A stretch of DNA of 64,000 bases from DAIDJD01 sp035485275. Its GTDB lineage: Bacteria; Oederibacteriota; JAJYGY01; DAIDJD01. This document shows positions 45,752-53,748 of the stretch, in pieces; the first letter of the stretch is position 1; every line of letters begins with the position of its first letter. The position numbers and the translations under genes were made by a program. The stretch is taken from NCBI GenBank assembly GCA_035485275.1, contig DATHOE010000035.1, positions 14,886 to 78,885 on the forward strand, read 5' to 3'. The notes beneath the pieces were generated by a model, which was not told where the DNA came from, did not search any database, and saw nothing but the letters and a program-made list of their open reading frames with translations.

Positions 45752-47251
45752 ATGAGCCAGGCATCGCAAGCGATCTTCCAAAGCATCTCAACCCTGCTGA
45801 CCCAGCGCCGGACGGCGGAGGCGCGCGCGGAGCTGGAGCGGCTGCTGGCGCTCGATCCCGAGGATCCCGAGGCGCGGTCCCAGGCCGGGGATGTCTACGC
45901 CTACACCGGCGCCCATTCCGCCGCCTACAAGCAGTACAACCAGGCGGCCGAAACCTACAACCGCCTGGGCCGGGCCGACATGGCCCTGGCCGTGCACCAC
46001 AAGATCCTGGAGCTCGACCCCGGCACCCTCGACTCGGCGGCGCAGACCCGCCTCCGCCTCCTGAGCCTGCTGGTGGCCGCGGAGGACGCCGTGGTGGCGG
46101 GCCAGTACGACAAGGCCGTGGCCAGCTACCACGCGGCCATCGGGCAGTTCCCCAACCACACCATCAGCTACCAGCGCCTGGCCAGCCTCCTGGTCCGCCT
46201 GAACCGCGTCGACGAGGCGGCGGAGCAGTACCTCGTCGTGGCCCAGGCCTTTTACGCCCACGGGGTGAAGTCCAAGGCCCGCCCCTATTTCGAACGGGTG
46301 CTCGAGCTCAAGCCCGACCAGGCCGAATCCCTGGAAGCCCTGCTGGCATGCCTGAAGTTCGAGAACAAGGAGTCCGAAGGCATCCGCTACATCAAGGCGG
46401 CGGTCCTGGCCTCGCTGCAGGCCGGCTCCGCGGAGAGGGCCGTGGCGCTCTTCAAGCGCCTCCCCTCCCCGGCGGGGGAGGAGTCCGGGCCCCTGGCGGC
46501 GGCGCTCCTGCTGCAGGCGGGCGAAAGCGAGCGGGCCGACCGCCTGGCCGCCCGCCTGGACCTGGGCAACGTCGACGTGCAGAATTTTTTCAAGGGACTC
46601 GGGCGCGCTGCGCTGGAACGCGGCGACCGGGCCACGGCATCCGTGTATGTCCGCTGGACCCAGGGCCGCACCAGCGGCCTTGCGCCCGCCCCCGCTCCCG
46701 CTCCCGCCCCCCTCCCGCCCCCCGCTCCCGTCCCGCCGCCGCCCCTCCCGGTCGCCGCGGTCCCGGCTCCCCCAGCGCCGCTGGTCGCTCCGCTTCCCTT
46801 GCCGGCCCCGGCCGCGGGCCTCGCGCCCCAAGTCAAGAAGACCGTGCCGCAGCAGGACCGCACGGTTTTGCGGACCACCGGCGAAGTGTGCCTGGCCGAG
46901 GGAATGTTCGAGGAGGCCCGGCAGATCTTCGAGCGCCTGCACCAGGCCCAGATCGAGGACGCGCCGTACTGGGAGCTTTTGAACCGGGCCCGGGCAGGAT
47001 TGGGATTGTCGCCGGAAAGCCTGGCTGTTCCGCCCCCTCCCTCCCCGCCCATGCAGCCTCTGGCGCGGCCCCTGGCTTCCGGACCCGGCGCCCCTCCCTC
47101 GAGGATGCTGCAGCGTCCTCGCAGCTCCGCGGTGCCGGCCGCGCCCGCGAGCTCGGTGGCCATATCCCGGACCGCCTACGTGGTGCAATTGGGCGAACTT
47201 CCTCCCGCGGTGGCCAGCGCCGTGGACCAAGCGGACGACCTGATCGAATGA
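45752..47251 (+). CDS. TPR protein with long Pro/Ala linker
   Basis: 499 residues from the ATG at 45752 (in-frame ATG at 45734 possible). The N-terminal two-thirds are TPR repeats (AEARAELERLLALDPEDPEARSQAGDVY, KYNQAAETYNRLGRADMALAVHHKILELDP-like units, ARPYFERVLELKPDQAESLEALL). A 75-residue Pro/Ala/Val stretch follows (residues about 310-370), then one more TPR-like unit (GMFEEARQIFERLHQA) and a second Pro-rich tail. There is no signal peptide. It overlaps the next gene (ATGA), so the two are coupled. The role is probably as a scaffold. Confidence 0.75.
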   Translation: MSQASQAIFQSISTLLTQRRTAEARAELERLLALDPEDPEARSQAGDVYAYTGAHSAAYKQYNQAAETYNRLGRADMALAVHHKILELDPGTLDSAAQTRLRLLSLLVAAEDAVVAGQYDKAVASYHAAIGQFPNHTISYQRLASLLVRLNRVDEAAEQYLVVAQAFYAHGVKSKARPYFERVLELKPDQAESLEALLACLKFENKESEGIRYIKAAVLASLQAGSAERAVALFKRLPSPAGEESGPLAAALLLQAGESERADRLAARLDLGNVDVQNFFKGLGRAALERGDRATASVYVRWTQGRTSGLAPAPAPAPAPLPPPAPVPPPPLPVAAVPAPPAPLVAPLPLPAPAAGLAPQVKKTVPQQDRTVLRTTGEVCLAEGMFEEARQIFERLHQAQIEDAPYWELLNRARAGLGLSPESLAVPPPPSPPMQPLARPLASGPGAPPSRMLQRPRSSAVPAAPASSVAISRTAYVVQLGELPPAVASAVDQADDLIE

Positions 47252-47679
47252 GCGCCCTCCTCAAAACCCAGCCCTTTCCCAATTTGTTCCTCAAACGGCC
47301 GGACGGCACGTCCCTGGAGCTGGTGGACCTGCGCAAGAAACAGCACGCCCTGCTGCTGTTCCTCTCCAGGAACGATTCGGACGCCATGGCCTTCGTGTCC
47401 CATTTCCAGGACCAGGCCCGCTTGTTCGAGTGGCTGAACACGCGCCTGCTGGTGGTCTTCCGCAACCCCAAGGACATCGCCACGCCCTGGCCGGCCCCCG
47501 GGCATCCGCCCTGCCTGATTCCGGACATGCCCCTGCCCGCCGGCGTGGAATGGGACAAGGCCTACGTGGTCAGCAAGAACGGCACGCTGCTGGAGATCTA
47601 CGAGGAACCGGCCCTCGTCAGCGTCGCTAAAGTTGAGCGTGATTTTTTATATTGGGAGGCGGGGCACTGTCTGCCCTGA
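47248..47679 (+). CDS. thioredoxin-fold-like protein without CxxC
   Basis: 143 residues starting in an ATGA overlap with the TPR gene. The beginning (FPNLFLKRPDGTSLELVDLRKKQHALLLFLSRND) resembles AhpC/TSA or resA-like thioredoxin folds, and VVSKNGTLLEIYEEP matches the usual later strand. No CxxC is present; the only Cys residues are in PPCLIP and GHCLP. It may be a redox-inactive relative. The assignment rests on pattern similarity only. Confidence 0.55.
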   Translation: MSALLKTQPFPNLFLKRPDGTSLELVDLRKKQHALLLFLSRNDSDAMAFVSHFQDQARLFEWLNTRLLVVFRNPKDIATPWPAPGHPPCLIPDMPLPAGVEWDKAYVVSKNGTLLEIYEEPALVSVAKVERDFLYWEAGHCLP

Positions 47680-47704
47680 TTGGCCTTGGCCCGCGCCGCG
47701 CGGC

Positions 47705-48142
47705 TTAGGATTCTTCCTCATTCAATTCGCTCCAAGCCTCGGCCAGGCGCGCGCGGAATTCCGGCGCGCCTTCGCTGAAGCCCTGGTCCTGGACCGGGCA
47801 GACCAGCACCTGCCAGCCGCGTTCCCCGACCTCGGGGAGCAGGGCCTCCAGCAGGGCCTCCAAATCCAAGCGGCGGGGCACCTCGTCCGCGGAGCGGGAG
47901 GCCAGAGCGGCCAGCTCCTGGCGCGGCCACAGCGGCAGGGCCCAGGGGCTGCGGCCCTCCGGGGCCCCGTCCAGCTTGAAGACCACCCAGCCTTTGGCGT
48001 CGGCCAGGCCCCAGGCCTGCTCGTAGCGGGCGCAGTCCTCCAGGGTCCATTCGGCGCGCGTCTGCGCGTCCAGCGCCATCAGGCGGTCTATCTCCTGGGG
48101 CGCCAGGGGGCCGGCTGGGGATTCGTGGTCGTCTTGGTCCAT
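47705..48142 (-). CDS. DUF2750 family protein
   Basis: 145 residues, cytoplasmic and acidic. AWGLADAKGWVVFKLDG, ALPLWPRQELAALAS and the RLDLEALLEALLPEVGERGWQVLVCP order match DUF2750, a small family of unknown function. It is a single minus-strand gene, divergent from thiD. The 115-base gap before thiD contains GGGCA-aagta-TGCCC and flanking TTGACGGG/CCCGTCAA inverted repeats, which may be regulatory. Confidence 0.75.
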   Translation of the reverse strand: MDQDDHESPAGPLAPQEIDRLMALDAQTRAEWTLEDCARYEQAWGLADAKGWVVFKLDGAPEGRSPWALPLWPRQELAALASRSADEVPRRLDLEALLEALLPEVGERGWQVLVCPVQDQGFSEGAPEFRARLAEAWSELNEEES

Positions 48143-48257
48143 GGCTGCTCCTTTTTTTTGACGGGCAAAGTATGCCCCCGCCGCCGTCCCCCCGTCAACG
48201 CGAGGCCGGGGGACTTTTGTCCAGTTCAGGAGTCACCTGCATGCTCGAGTCCACCCG

Positions 48258-49040
48258 ATGAGCCACCCGGCGGTGGTGCTGGCGATCGGCGGCCTGGACC
48301 CCACGGGCCACGCCGGCCTGGCCGCGGACCTGCGCGCAGGGGCGGCGCTGAACGTGTTCGTGGCCCCGGTGGCCTCGGCGCTGACCGTCCAGGACCAGCA
48401 GGGCGTGAAGCGCGTGCAGCCCGTGGACGCGGACCTGCTCAAGGAGCAGATCGCCGCGGCCCTGCGCAGCCTGCCCGTGGGCGCGGTCAAGATCGGGCTC
48501 CTGCCCTCGGATCCCCTGGCCCGGGCCGTGGCCCAGGCCCTCTCCGGCTTCTCAGGCCCCTTGGTGCTGGATCCCGTCCTGTCCGCGACGCCCGGCGGCG
48601 CCCTTGCCGACGCGGGCATGGCGGGCTCCCTGCGGGGGCTCTTCGCTGCGAGGACCACGGTCCTGACGCCCAACCTCGCGGAGGCCGCGGTGCTGCTGGG
48701 CGGGGAGGCGGCCACGGACGCGGCGGGCATGGAAAGCGCGGCGCGCGACTTGGGGGCGCTCGGCTTCAAGGCCGTGCTCATGAAGGGCGGCCATCTGTCG
48801 GGGCCACGCGTGCCGGATTACCTGTTCGACACCGCGCCGGGGCTGTGGATCGACGGCGCCCGGCTGGAAACGCCCAACACCCGCGGCACGGGCTGCATCC
48901 TGGCCACCCTGGTGGCCGGTTTGCTGGCCCAGGGCCAGCCCCTGCGCCTGGCCTGCATCGGGGCCAAGAACGCGCTGGTGATTTTGCTGAGGAAGGGCGC
49001 GGCCGGCCGCTGGCCCCTGGGCCCGGGCCCGGTCTTGTGA
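48258..49040 (+). CDS. thiD: hydroxymethylpyrimidine/phosphomethylpyrimidine kinase
   Basis: Ribokinase-fold enzyme that phosphorylates HMP and HMP-P for thiamine synthesis, 260 residues. AIGGLDPTGHAGLAADLRA, VAPVASALTVQDQQGV, VKIGLLPS, LVLDPVLSATPGGALAD, LTPNLAEA and NTRGTGCILATLVAG (anion hole) follow ThiD order. There is no fused ThiE or Tena domain. No TPP riboswitch hallmark was seen in the leader. Other ThiD paralogues act on vitamin B6, so a pyridoxal kinase role is a weaker alternative. Confidence 0.9.
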   Translation: MSHPAVVLAIGGLDPTGHAGLAADLRAGAALNVFVAPVASALTVQDQQGVKRVQPVDADLLKEQIAAALRSLPVGAVKIGLLPSDPLARAVAQALSGFSGPLVLDPVLSATPGGALADAGMAGSLRGLFAARTTVLTPNLAEAAVLLGGEAATDAAGMESAARDLGALGFKAVLMKGGHLSGPRVPDYLFDTAPGLWIDGARLETPNTRGTGCILATLVAGLLAQGQPLRLACIGAKNALVILLRKGAAGRWPLGPGPVL

Positions 49041-49148
49041 AGGCCGTGCGCGGCCGGAATCGTTAACGAGAACGTCTCTTTCCATGCGGCCGCAGAGGGC
49101 ATACAAGAAAGTCCGGGTCCCCGCTTTCGCCCAAAACGTGGAGGAGTC

Positions 49149-49988
49149 ATGCCTAAACGGAGCTTACCGCCCATGAAAAACCTGATCCTGGCGGGCCTGT
49201 GCCTGCTGGCTTCCGTGGCCCGGGCCGCGCCGGACCATGTCGTGCTCGTGATCGAGGAGAACCATTCCTTTTCCCAGATCATCGGGTCCGTGGACTGCCC
49301 CACCATCAACCAATGGGCCCAGTCCGGCGCGCTGCTGACCCGTTCGCACGCGGTCACCCACCCCAGCGAACCCAACTACCTGGCCCTCTTCGCCGGGGAC
49401 ACCTTCGGATCCCCGCCGGACACCTGCCCTCCGCCGGGCAGCCCCTTCGCCGCGGACAACCTGGCTTCGCTCCTGCGCGCCGCCGGCCTGAGTTTCGTCG
49501 GCTATTCCGAGGACCTGCCCGCCGCGGGCGACACGGGCTGCGCGGACCTGAACCCCAACGGCTACCGCCGCAAGCACAATTCCTGGGTCGACTTCTCCAA
49601 GCTTCCGGCGGACTGCAACCAGCCCTTCTCCGCCTTTCCGGCCGACTTTTCCAGGCTTCCCACCGTGGCCTTCGTCGTTCCCAACCTCGAGAACGACATG
49701 CACAACGGCACGCCCACCGAAGCGGACGCCTGGCTCAGGGACAAGCTCTCGGCCTACAAGGATTGGTGCCTGACCCACAACAGCCTGCTCATCGTCACCT
49801 GGGACGAGGACAACGGCGCCGAGGGCAACCGCATCCCCACCTTCATCCTGGGCCAGGGCGTCAAGGTCGGCAAGATCAAGAGGAAGACGGACCACTACGG
49901 CGTGCTGCGGACCCTGTGCGGCTTCTACGGACTCAAAGCGCCGGGCCTGGCGGCCCATGCGAAACCCATCACCGGAATCTTCAACTAG
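49149..49988 (+). CDS. secreted phosphoesterase (acid phosphatase/phospholipase C family)
   Basis: 279 residues with a signal peptide (MKNLILAGLCLLASVARA after a basic start) and a good ribosome site (GGAGG before the ATG). HVVLVIEENHSFSQIIG is the family N-terminus with the metal-binding Glu-Asn, followed by HPSEPNYLALFAGDTFG with the presumed Thr/Ser nucleophile region. FVVPNLENDMHNG, LLIVTWDEDNGAEGNRIPTFILG and DHYGVLRTLCGFYGL carry further metal ligands (Asp, Glu, His). It matches the phosphoesterase family that includes AcpA and phospholipase C. Confidence 0.88.
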   Translation: MPKRSLPPMKNLILAGLCLLASVARAAPDHVVLVIEENHSFSQIIGSVDCPTINQWAQSGALLTRSHAVTHPSEPNYLALFAGDTFGSPPDTCPPPGSPFAADNLASLLRAAGLSFVGYSEDLPAAGDTGCADLNPNGYRRKHNSWVDFSKLPADCNQPFSAFPADFSRLPTVAFVVPNLENDMHNGTPTEADAWLRDKLSAYKDWCLTHNSLLIVTWDEDNGAEGNRIPTFILGQGVKVGKIKRKTDHYGVLRTLCGFYGLKAPGLAAHAKPITGIFN

Positions 49989-50024
49989 GACGGGGGGCTA
50001 GACGGCCCTCCCCAAGGGAATTTG

Positions 50025-50366
50025 ATGCCCTCCAGGCTTCGCTTCATCCTGCTTCTGTGCGGCAGCAACCTCTTCATGACCTTCGCCTGGTACGCGCACC
50101 TGAAGGATCTGCGTTCCAAGCCGCTGTGGATCGCCATTTTGGTTAGCTGGGGCATCGCCCTGTTTGAATATTGCCTGCAGGTGCCGGGGAACCGGGCCGG
50201 CGCGGAGACCTTGAGCCTGGGTCAGATGAAGATCACGCAGGAGATCATCACCCTGGCGGTCTTCGTACCTTTCGCGGTTTTGTACATGGGCCAGCCGATC
50301 AAATTGGACTACCTATGGGCGGGGCTGTGCCTGCTGGGGGCGGCCTACTTCGTGTTCCGGGGCTAG
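50025..50366 (+). CDS. DUF486 (DMT superfamily-like) membrane protein
   Basis: 113 residues, four predicted membrane helices. SNLFMTFAWYAHLKDL, SWGIALFEYCLQVPGNR and the EIITLAVFVPFAVLYMGQPI order are typical of the DUF486 family. AAGGGA precedes the ATG. The function is unknown; the fold suggests a half-size transporter that dimerises. The end overlaps the convergent PilZ gene by four bases. Confidence 0.9.
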   Translation: MPSRLRFILLLCGSNLFMTFAWYAHLKDLRSKPLWIAILVSWGIALFEYCLQVPGNRAGAETLSLGQMKITQEIITLAVFVPFAVLYMGQPIKLDYLWAGLCLLGAAYFVFRG

Positions 50367-50800
50367 TCCGAGGAGCCCCGCAATTTTTTCAGGTCCTCCG
50401 GGTTCACGCCCAGGAAGGACACCCCGGCCCTGAACACTTCCGCGTCGCTGTCGACCTCCACCCAGGCCACTTCGCCCAGGCAGCGCACCGTGCCCTCGAC
50501 GCGCGGGGGCTGGATCTCGATCTTCAAAAAGTCCCCTTCCTTGATCACCGGTCCGCCGCGGGGGTCCAGGCGCCCGTACAGGCCCAGGCCGCCCGAGGAC
50601 AGGTTTTGGGTGTAGGATTCCGTGAGGGCGCTGCCGTGCTGGGCGGCCAGGCCCTGCTCAAGGTGGTCCAGGACCCGCAGCGCGTCATAGACGCCGAGCA
50701 CGCAGAAGCGGACCTTGAAACAGAGATCGTCGCGCTGATGACAGCGGCGTTCATGCGCCTGGGGTACGACGGACGCGTCCGCTTCCATTTCGGTCCACAT
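50363..50800 (-). CDS. PilZ domain protein, third copy
   Basis: 145 residues. The arginine cluster HERRCHQRDDLCFKVRF and NLSSGGLGLYG provide the c-di-GMP signature, with EGTVRCLGEVAWVE and AGVSFLGVNPEDLKKL forming the barrel and helix. Unlike the tandem pair at 30 kb it lacks the SELxxxxLALSRPRxG segment, so it is a separate lineage. The stop overlaps that of DUF486. Confidence 0.85.
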   Translation of the reverse strand: MWTEMEADASVVPQAHERRCHQRDDLCFKVRFCVLGVYDALRVLDHLEQGLAAQHGSALTESYTQNLSSGGLGLYGRLDPRGGPVIKEGDFLKIEIQPPRVEGTVRCLGEVAWVEVDSDAEVFRAGVSFLGVNPEDLKKLRGSSD

Positions 50801-50963
50801 GAGGGGCCTCCTGCAGGCAAAGGATTGGCTGCTTGGTGATGATCCCGTGCGCGAGAACAGGGCGAGTGGTCAATTGTAATTTTCGTGTTAGATTTTAATA
50901 AAGTAAAGTTAAGAATTTCGGAATCTGCAGGCCCCTGATTTGAGTTTCAAAATATGGACTATG

Positions 50964-51000
50964 GCCGGAGCCGGCGCCCTGGGGCTTCCAAGCCTCCGGC
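50964..51000. other. inverted-repeat element upstream of rlmN
   Basis: GCCGGAG (50964-50970) pairs with CTCCGGC (50994-51000), and the interior holds GGCTT-cc-AAGCC (50983-50994), an alternative hairpin. It lies in the 248-base gap between the third PilZ gene and rlmN. A -10-like TATATT (51009-51014) follows directly. The rest of the gap is AT-rich, with no gene seen. Confidence 0.35.
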
Positions 51001-51048
51001 ACTTCGGTTATATTAGAAAATACTGTCCTGTTCTCTTTTGTGAAAATA

Positions 51049-52098
51049 ATGACCCCCAGCCCTTCCATCGACCTTAAAAAAGACCTTTTGGGCCTGTCCA
51101 AAGCCAGCCTGATCGAGGAACTGGGGCGCCTGGGTGAAAAACCCTTCCGGGCCGGCCAGATTTTCGAGTGGGTCTACAAACACGGGGCCACGGATTTCAG
51201 CGGCATGCACAACCTCGGCAAGGCCCTGCGCGAACGCCTGTGCGCCGACTACCGGCTCTCCAGCCTGGGCGCCTACCGCGTCCAGCGCAGCCAGCGCGAC
51301 GGCACGGCGAAGTACCTCTTCCAATGCGCCGACGGCCAGCTCGTGGAGTCCGTGTTCCTTCCCCATGAGGGGCGCAACACGGCCTGCCTTTCCACCCAGG
51401 TGGGCTGCGCCATGGGCTGCACCTTCTGCGCCACGGGCGAGAGCGGCTTCGCCCGCAATTTGAGCCCCGGAGAGATCGTGGCCCAGGTGCGGGCCATGGA
51501 GGCTGACCAGGGCGCGGAGCTGCACAACCTGGTGCTCATGGGCATGGGCGAGCCCCTGCACAACTGGGGGAACGTGCGCGAGGCCATGAGCGCCCTGCTC
51601 GACCCGGCGGGCCGGCAATGGGGCCCGCGCCACATCACCCTGTCCACCTGCGGCATCGCCTCCGGCATCGACGCCCTGCGCGAGAGCGGCCTCAAGCTGC
51701 GCCTGGCCATCAGCCTGCACGCGCCCGAGGACGGCCTGCGCGCGACGATCATGCCCATCAACCGCCGCTATCCCCTCAAAGAGCTCATGCGCTCGGTGCG
51801 CGACTACCAGGCCGCCACGGACCTGCAGGTCACCTTCGAGTACACCCTGTTCAAGGGGCTCAACGACTCGACCGACCAGGCCCACGCCGTGGCGGACCTG
51901 CTCAAGGGCGTCGACTCCAAGGTGAACCTCATCCCCTACAACACGGTGCAGGGGCTCGATTTCCGCGCGCCGGACTTCGACACGGTGGTGGCCTTCCAGT
52001 CCGTCCTCAAGAAACGCGGACTCATCGCCATGGTGCGCACCGAGAAGGGCGGCGACATCGACGCCGCCTGCGGCCAGCTGCGCAGGAGAGCGGCGTGA
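51049..52098 (+). CDS. rlmN: 23S rRNA/tRNA (adenine-C2)-methyltransferase
   Basis: Radical-SAM enzyme methylating A2503 of 23S rRNA and A37 of tRNA, 349 residues. The cluster motif is CAMGCTFCATG (CxxxCxxC), preceded by NTACLSTQVG. LVLMGMGEPLHNW, STCGIASGIDAL and YTLFKGLNDS are RlmN signatures, and the methyl-carrying Cys lies near the C-terminus (DIDAACGQL). The ATG at 51049 is used; a GTG at 51040 is possible. Neither has a ribosome site, and a -10-like TATATT lies 35 bases upstream. Confidence 0.95.
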   Translation: MTPSPSIDLKKDLLGLSKASLIEELGRLGEKPFRAGQIFEWVYKHGATDFSGMHNLGKALRERLCADYRLSSLGAYRVQRSQRDGTAKYLFQCADGQLVESVFLPHEGRNTACLSTQVGCAMGCTFCATGESGFARNLSPGEIVAQVRAMEADQGAELHNLVLMGMGEPLHNWGNVREAMSALLDPAGRQWGPRHITLSTCGIASGIDALRESGLKLRLAISLHAPEDGLRATIMPINRRYPLKELMRSVRDYQAATDLQVTFEYTLFKGLNDSTDQAHAVADLLKGVDSKVNLIPYNTVQGLDFRAPDFDTVVAFQSVLKKRGLIAMVRTEKGGDIDAACGQLRRRAA

Positions 52099-53039
52099 GG
52101 GAGCTGCTCTTCTGGCTCAAGCTGGCGGCCCTGGGATCGCTGCTGGGCCTGACCGTGTTCTTCTGCGTCATGCGCGTTTCCTTAAGGGGCGGCACGGTCA
52201 CCATGCCCGACCTGCGGGGCCTGCCGCGCGGCTCCGCGGAGCAGAAGCTGCGCACGCTGGGCCTGGACATGGACGTGCGTGAGGAGCGCTACAGCACCAC
52301 CGAACCCTACGGCGCCGTGCTGGAGCAGAACCTGGAGCCCGGGGTCACGCTCAAGCGCGGCCGCACCATCGCCGTGGTGGTGAGCATCGGCGACAAGGTG
52401 CTCAGCGTCCCCCAGCTGACCGGCAGCCCCTCCCAGCGCCAGGCCGAGCTCATTTTGGAACAGAACGGCCTCGCCCTCGGCCGCACCGCCACCATCACCA
52501 GCCCCGACCTCGCCGGCACGGTCCTGGCCCAGAGCCCCGAAGCCGGCCAAAAGGTCACGCGCGGCGAGGGCGTGAGCCTGCTGGTCAGCGCCGGGCCGGA
52601 GCCGGTGTCGCGGCTCATGCCCGAGCTGCGCGGGCGCAGCCTCGACGACGCCCGCGCCCTGGTGGGGCGCATGGGCCTGGTCCTGCGCAGGGTCCTCGAA
52701 GGCAGCGCCCAGGGCGCGGCCCCCGGCAGCGTGCTGGCGCAGAGCCTGAGCCCCTCCACGCGGGTGGCGATGGACAGCGAACTCACCCTGACCGTGGCGC
52801 CCGGAGGATCGGCCCAGGTGGCGGCCCGGCTCGCCACCCTCAGCTACACCATGCCGACCGACGGCTTCCAGGAGCGCCGCCTGCTGATCGTGGTGCAGGA
52901 CAGCCTCGGCCAGCGTCCGGTGTACAACCGCATGCTGGAGCCCGGCGCCACCGTGAACCGGGACGTGCTGGTGCACGGCCCGGCCACGGCGCAGATCAGC
53001 GTGGCCGGCAACCTCGTGCAGAGCGTCAACATTCCCTGA
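52095..53039 (+). CDS. membrane-anchored PASTA-repeat protein
   Basis: 314 residues from the GTG overlapping the rlmN stop. One transmembrane helix (FWLKLAALGSLLGLTVFFCVM) is followed by three PASTA domains: VTMPDLRGLPRGSAEQKL, LSVPQLTGSPSQRQAELILEQNGL and RLMPELRGRSLDDARALVGRMGL. A C-terminal beta region of about 80 residues follows. There is no kinase domain. PASTA units bind muropeptides or beta-lactam-like ligands in wall proteins. It lies next to rpe, an arrangement I recall from Acidobacteriota. Confidence 0.88.
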   Translation: MRELLFWLKLAALGSLLGLTVFFCVMRVSLRGGTVTMPDLRGLPRGSAEQKLRTLGLDMDVREERYSTTEPYGAVLEQNLEPGVTLKRGRTIAVVVSIGDKVLSVPQLTGSPSQRQAELILEQNGLALGRTATITSPDLAGTVLAQSPEAGQKVTRGEGVSLLVSAGPEPVSRLMPELRGRSLDDARALVGRMGLVLRRVLEGSAQGAAPGSVLAQSLSPSTRVAMDSELTLTVAPGGSAQVAARLATLSYTMPTDGFQERRLLIVVQDSLGQRPVYNRMLEPGATVNRDVLVHGPATAQISVAGNLVQSVNIP

Positions 53040-53088
53040 TGCCCCCGACCCTTCGGCCTCCGACCCCCAACGACCGCGGATCCCGCCC

Positions 53089-53748
53089 ATGAGCATGGTT
53101 GCGCCCTCGATCCTTTCCGCCGATTTCGGCGCCCTGTCCCGCGACGTCGCCGCCGTGGACGCCGCAGGCGCCGACTGGATCCATCTGGACGTGATGGACG
53201 GCCACTTCGTGCCAAACCTCACCTTCGGCCCCTCCCTGGTCAAGGCCGTGCGCGGCGCCTCGAAAAAACCCTTCGACGCCCACCTCATGATCAGCCGCCC
53301 GTCCGAATATGCCCCGCGTTTCGCCGCCGCCGGGGCGGACCTGATCAGCTTCCACCTGGAATGCGAGGAGGCGCCCGCCGACGTCATCCGCTGCATCCGC
53401 GGCCTGGGCAAGAAGGTCGGCCTGGCCATCAAGCCCGCGACCCCGGTCCTGGCCGTCCTGGATTTCCTGAAGGGCCTAGATTTCGTGCTGGTCATGAGTG
53501 TTGAGCCGGGCTTCGGCGGGCAGGCCTTCATGGAGGAGGCGCTGCCCAAGGCCGCCGAGCTCCGGCGCTTGCGCAAGGAGCTGGGCCTGGATTTCCTCAT
53601 CGAGATGGACGGGGGCATCGACGTGGACACCGCGCCCCTGGCCCTGGGCGCCGGGGTGGACGTGCTGGTGGCGGGCACCGCGGTGTTCTCCAAACCCGAT
53701 TGGGGCGCGGCCATCGCGGCCTTGAAAGGGGCGCCACACCATGTTTGA
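53089..53748 (+). CDS. rpe: ribulose-phosphate 3-epimerase
   Basis: Pentose-phosphate enzyme interconverting ribulose-5-P and xylulose-5-P, 219 residues, TIM barrel. APSILSADFGALSRDV is the N-terminal signature. Metal ligands lie in WIHLDVMDGHFVPN (His, Asp), HLMI and EMDGGIDVDTAP (Asp). VLVMSVEPGFGGQAFM carries the phosphate-binding glycine loop. It overlaps ffh by eight bases. Confidence 0.96.
   Translation: MSMVAPSILSADFGALSRDVAAVDAAGADWIHLDVMDGHFVPNLTFGPSLVKAVRGASKKPFDAHLMISRPSEYAPRFAAAGADLISFHLECEEAPADVIRCIRGLGKKVGLAIKPATPVLAVLDFLKGLDFVLVMSVEPGFGGQAFMEEALPKAAELRRLRKELGLDFLIEMDGGIDVDTAPLALGAGVDVLVAGTAVFSKPDWGAAIAALKGAPHHV

Noticed and set aside
48143..48257. Possible TPP riboswitch ahead of thiD
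   Set aside because: I could not find the conserved CUGAGA and related THI-box elements; the inverted repeats there are short and lie between divergent genes.
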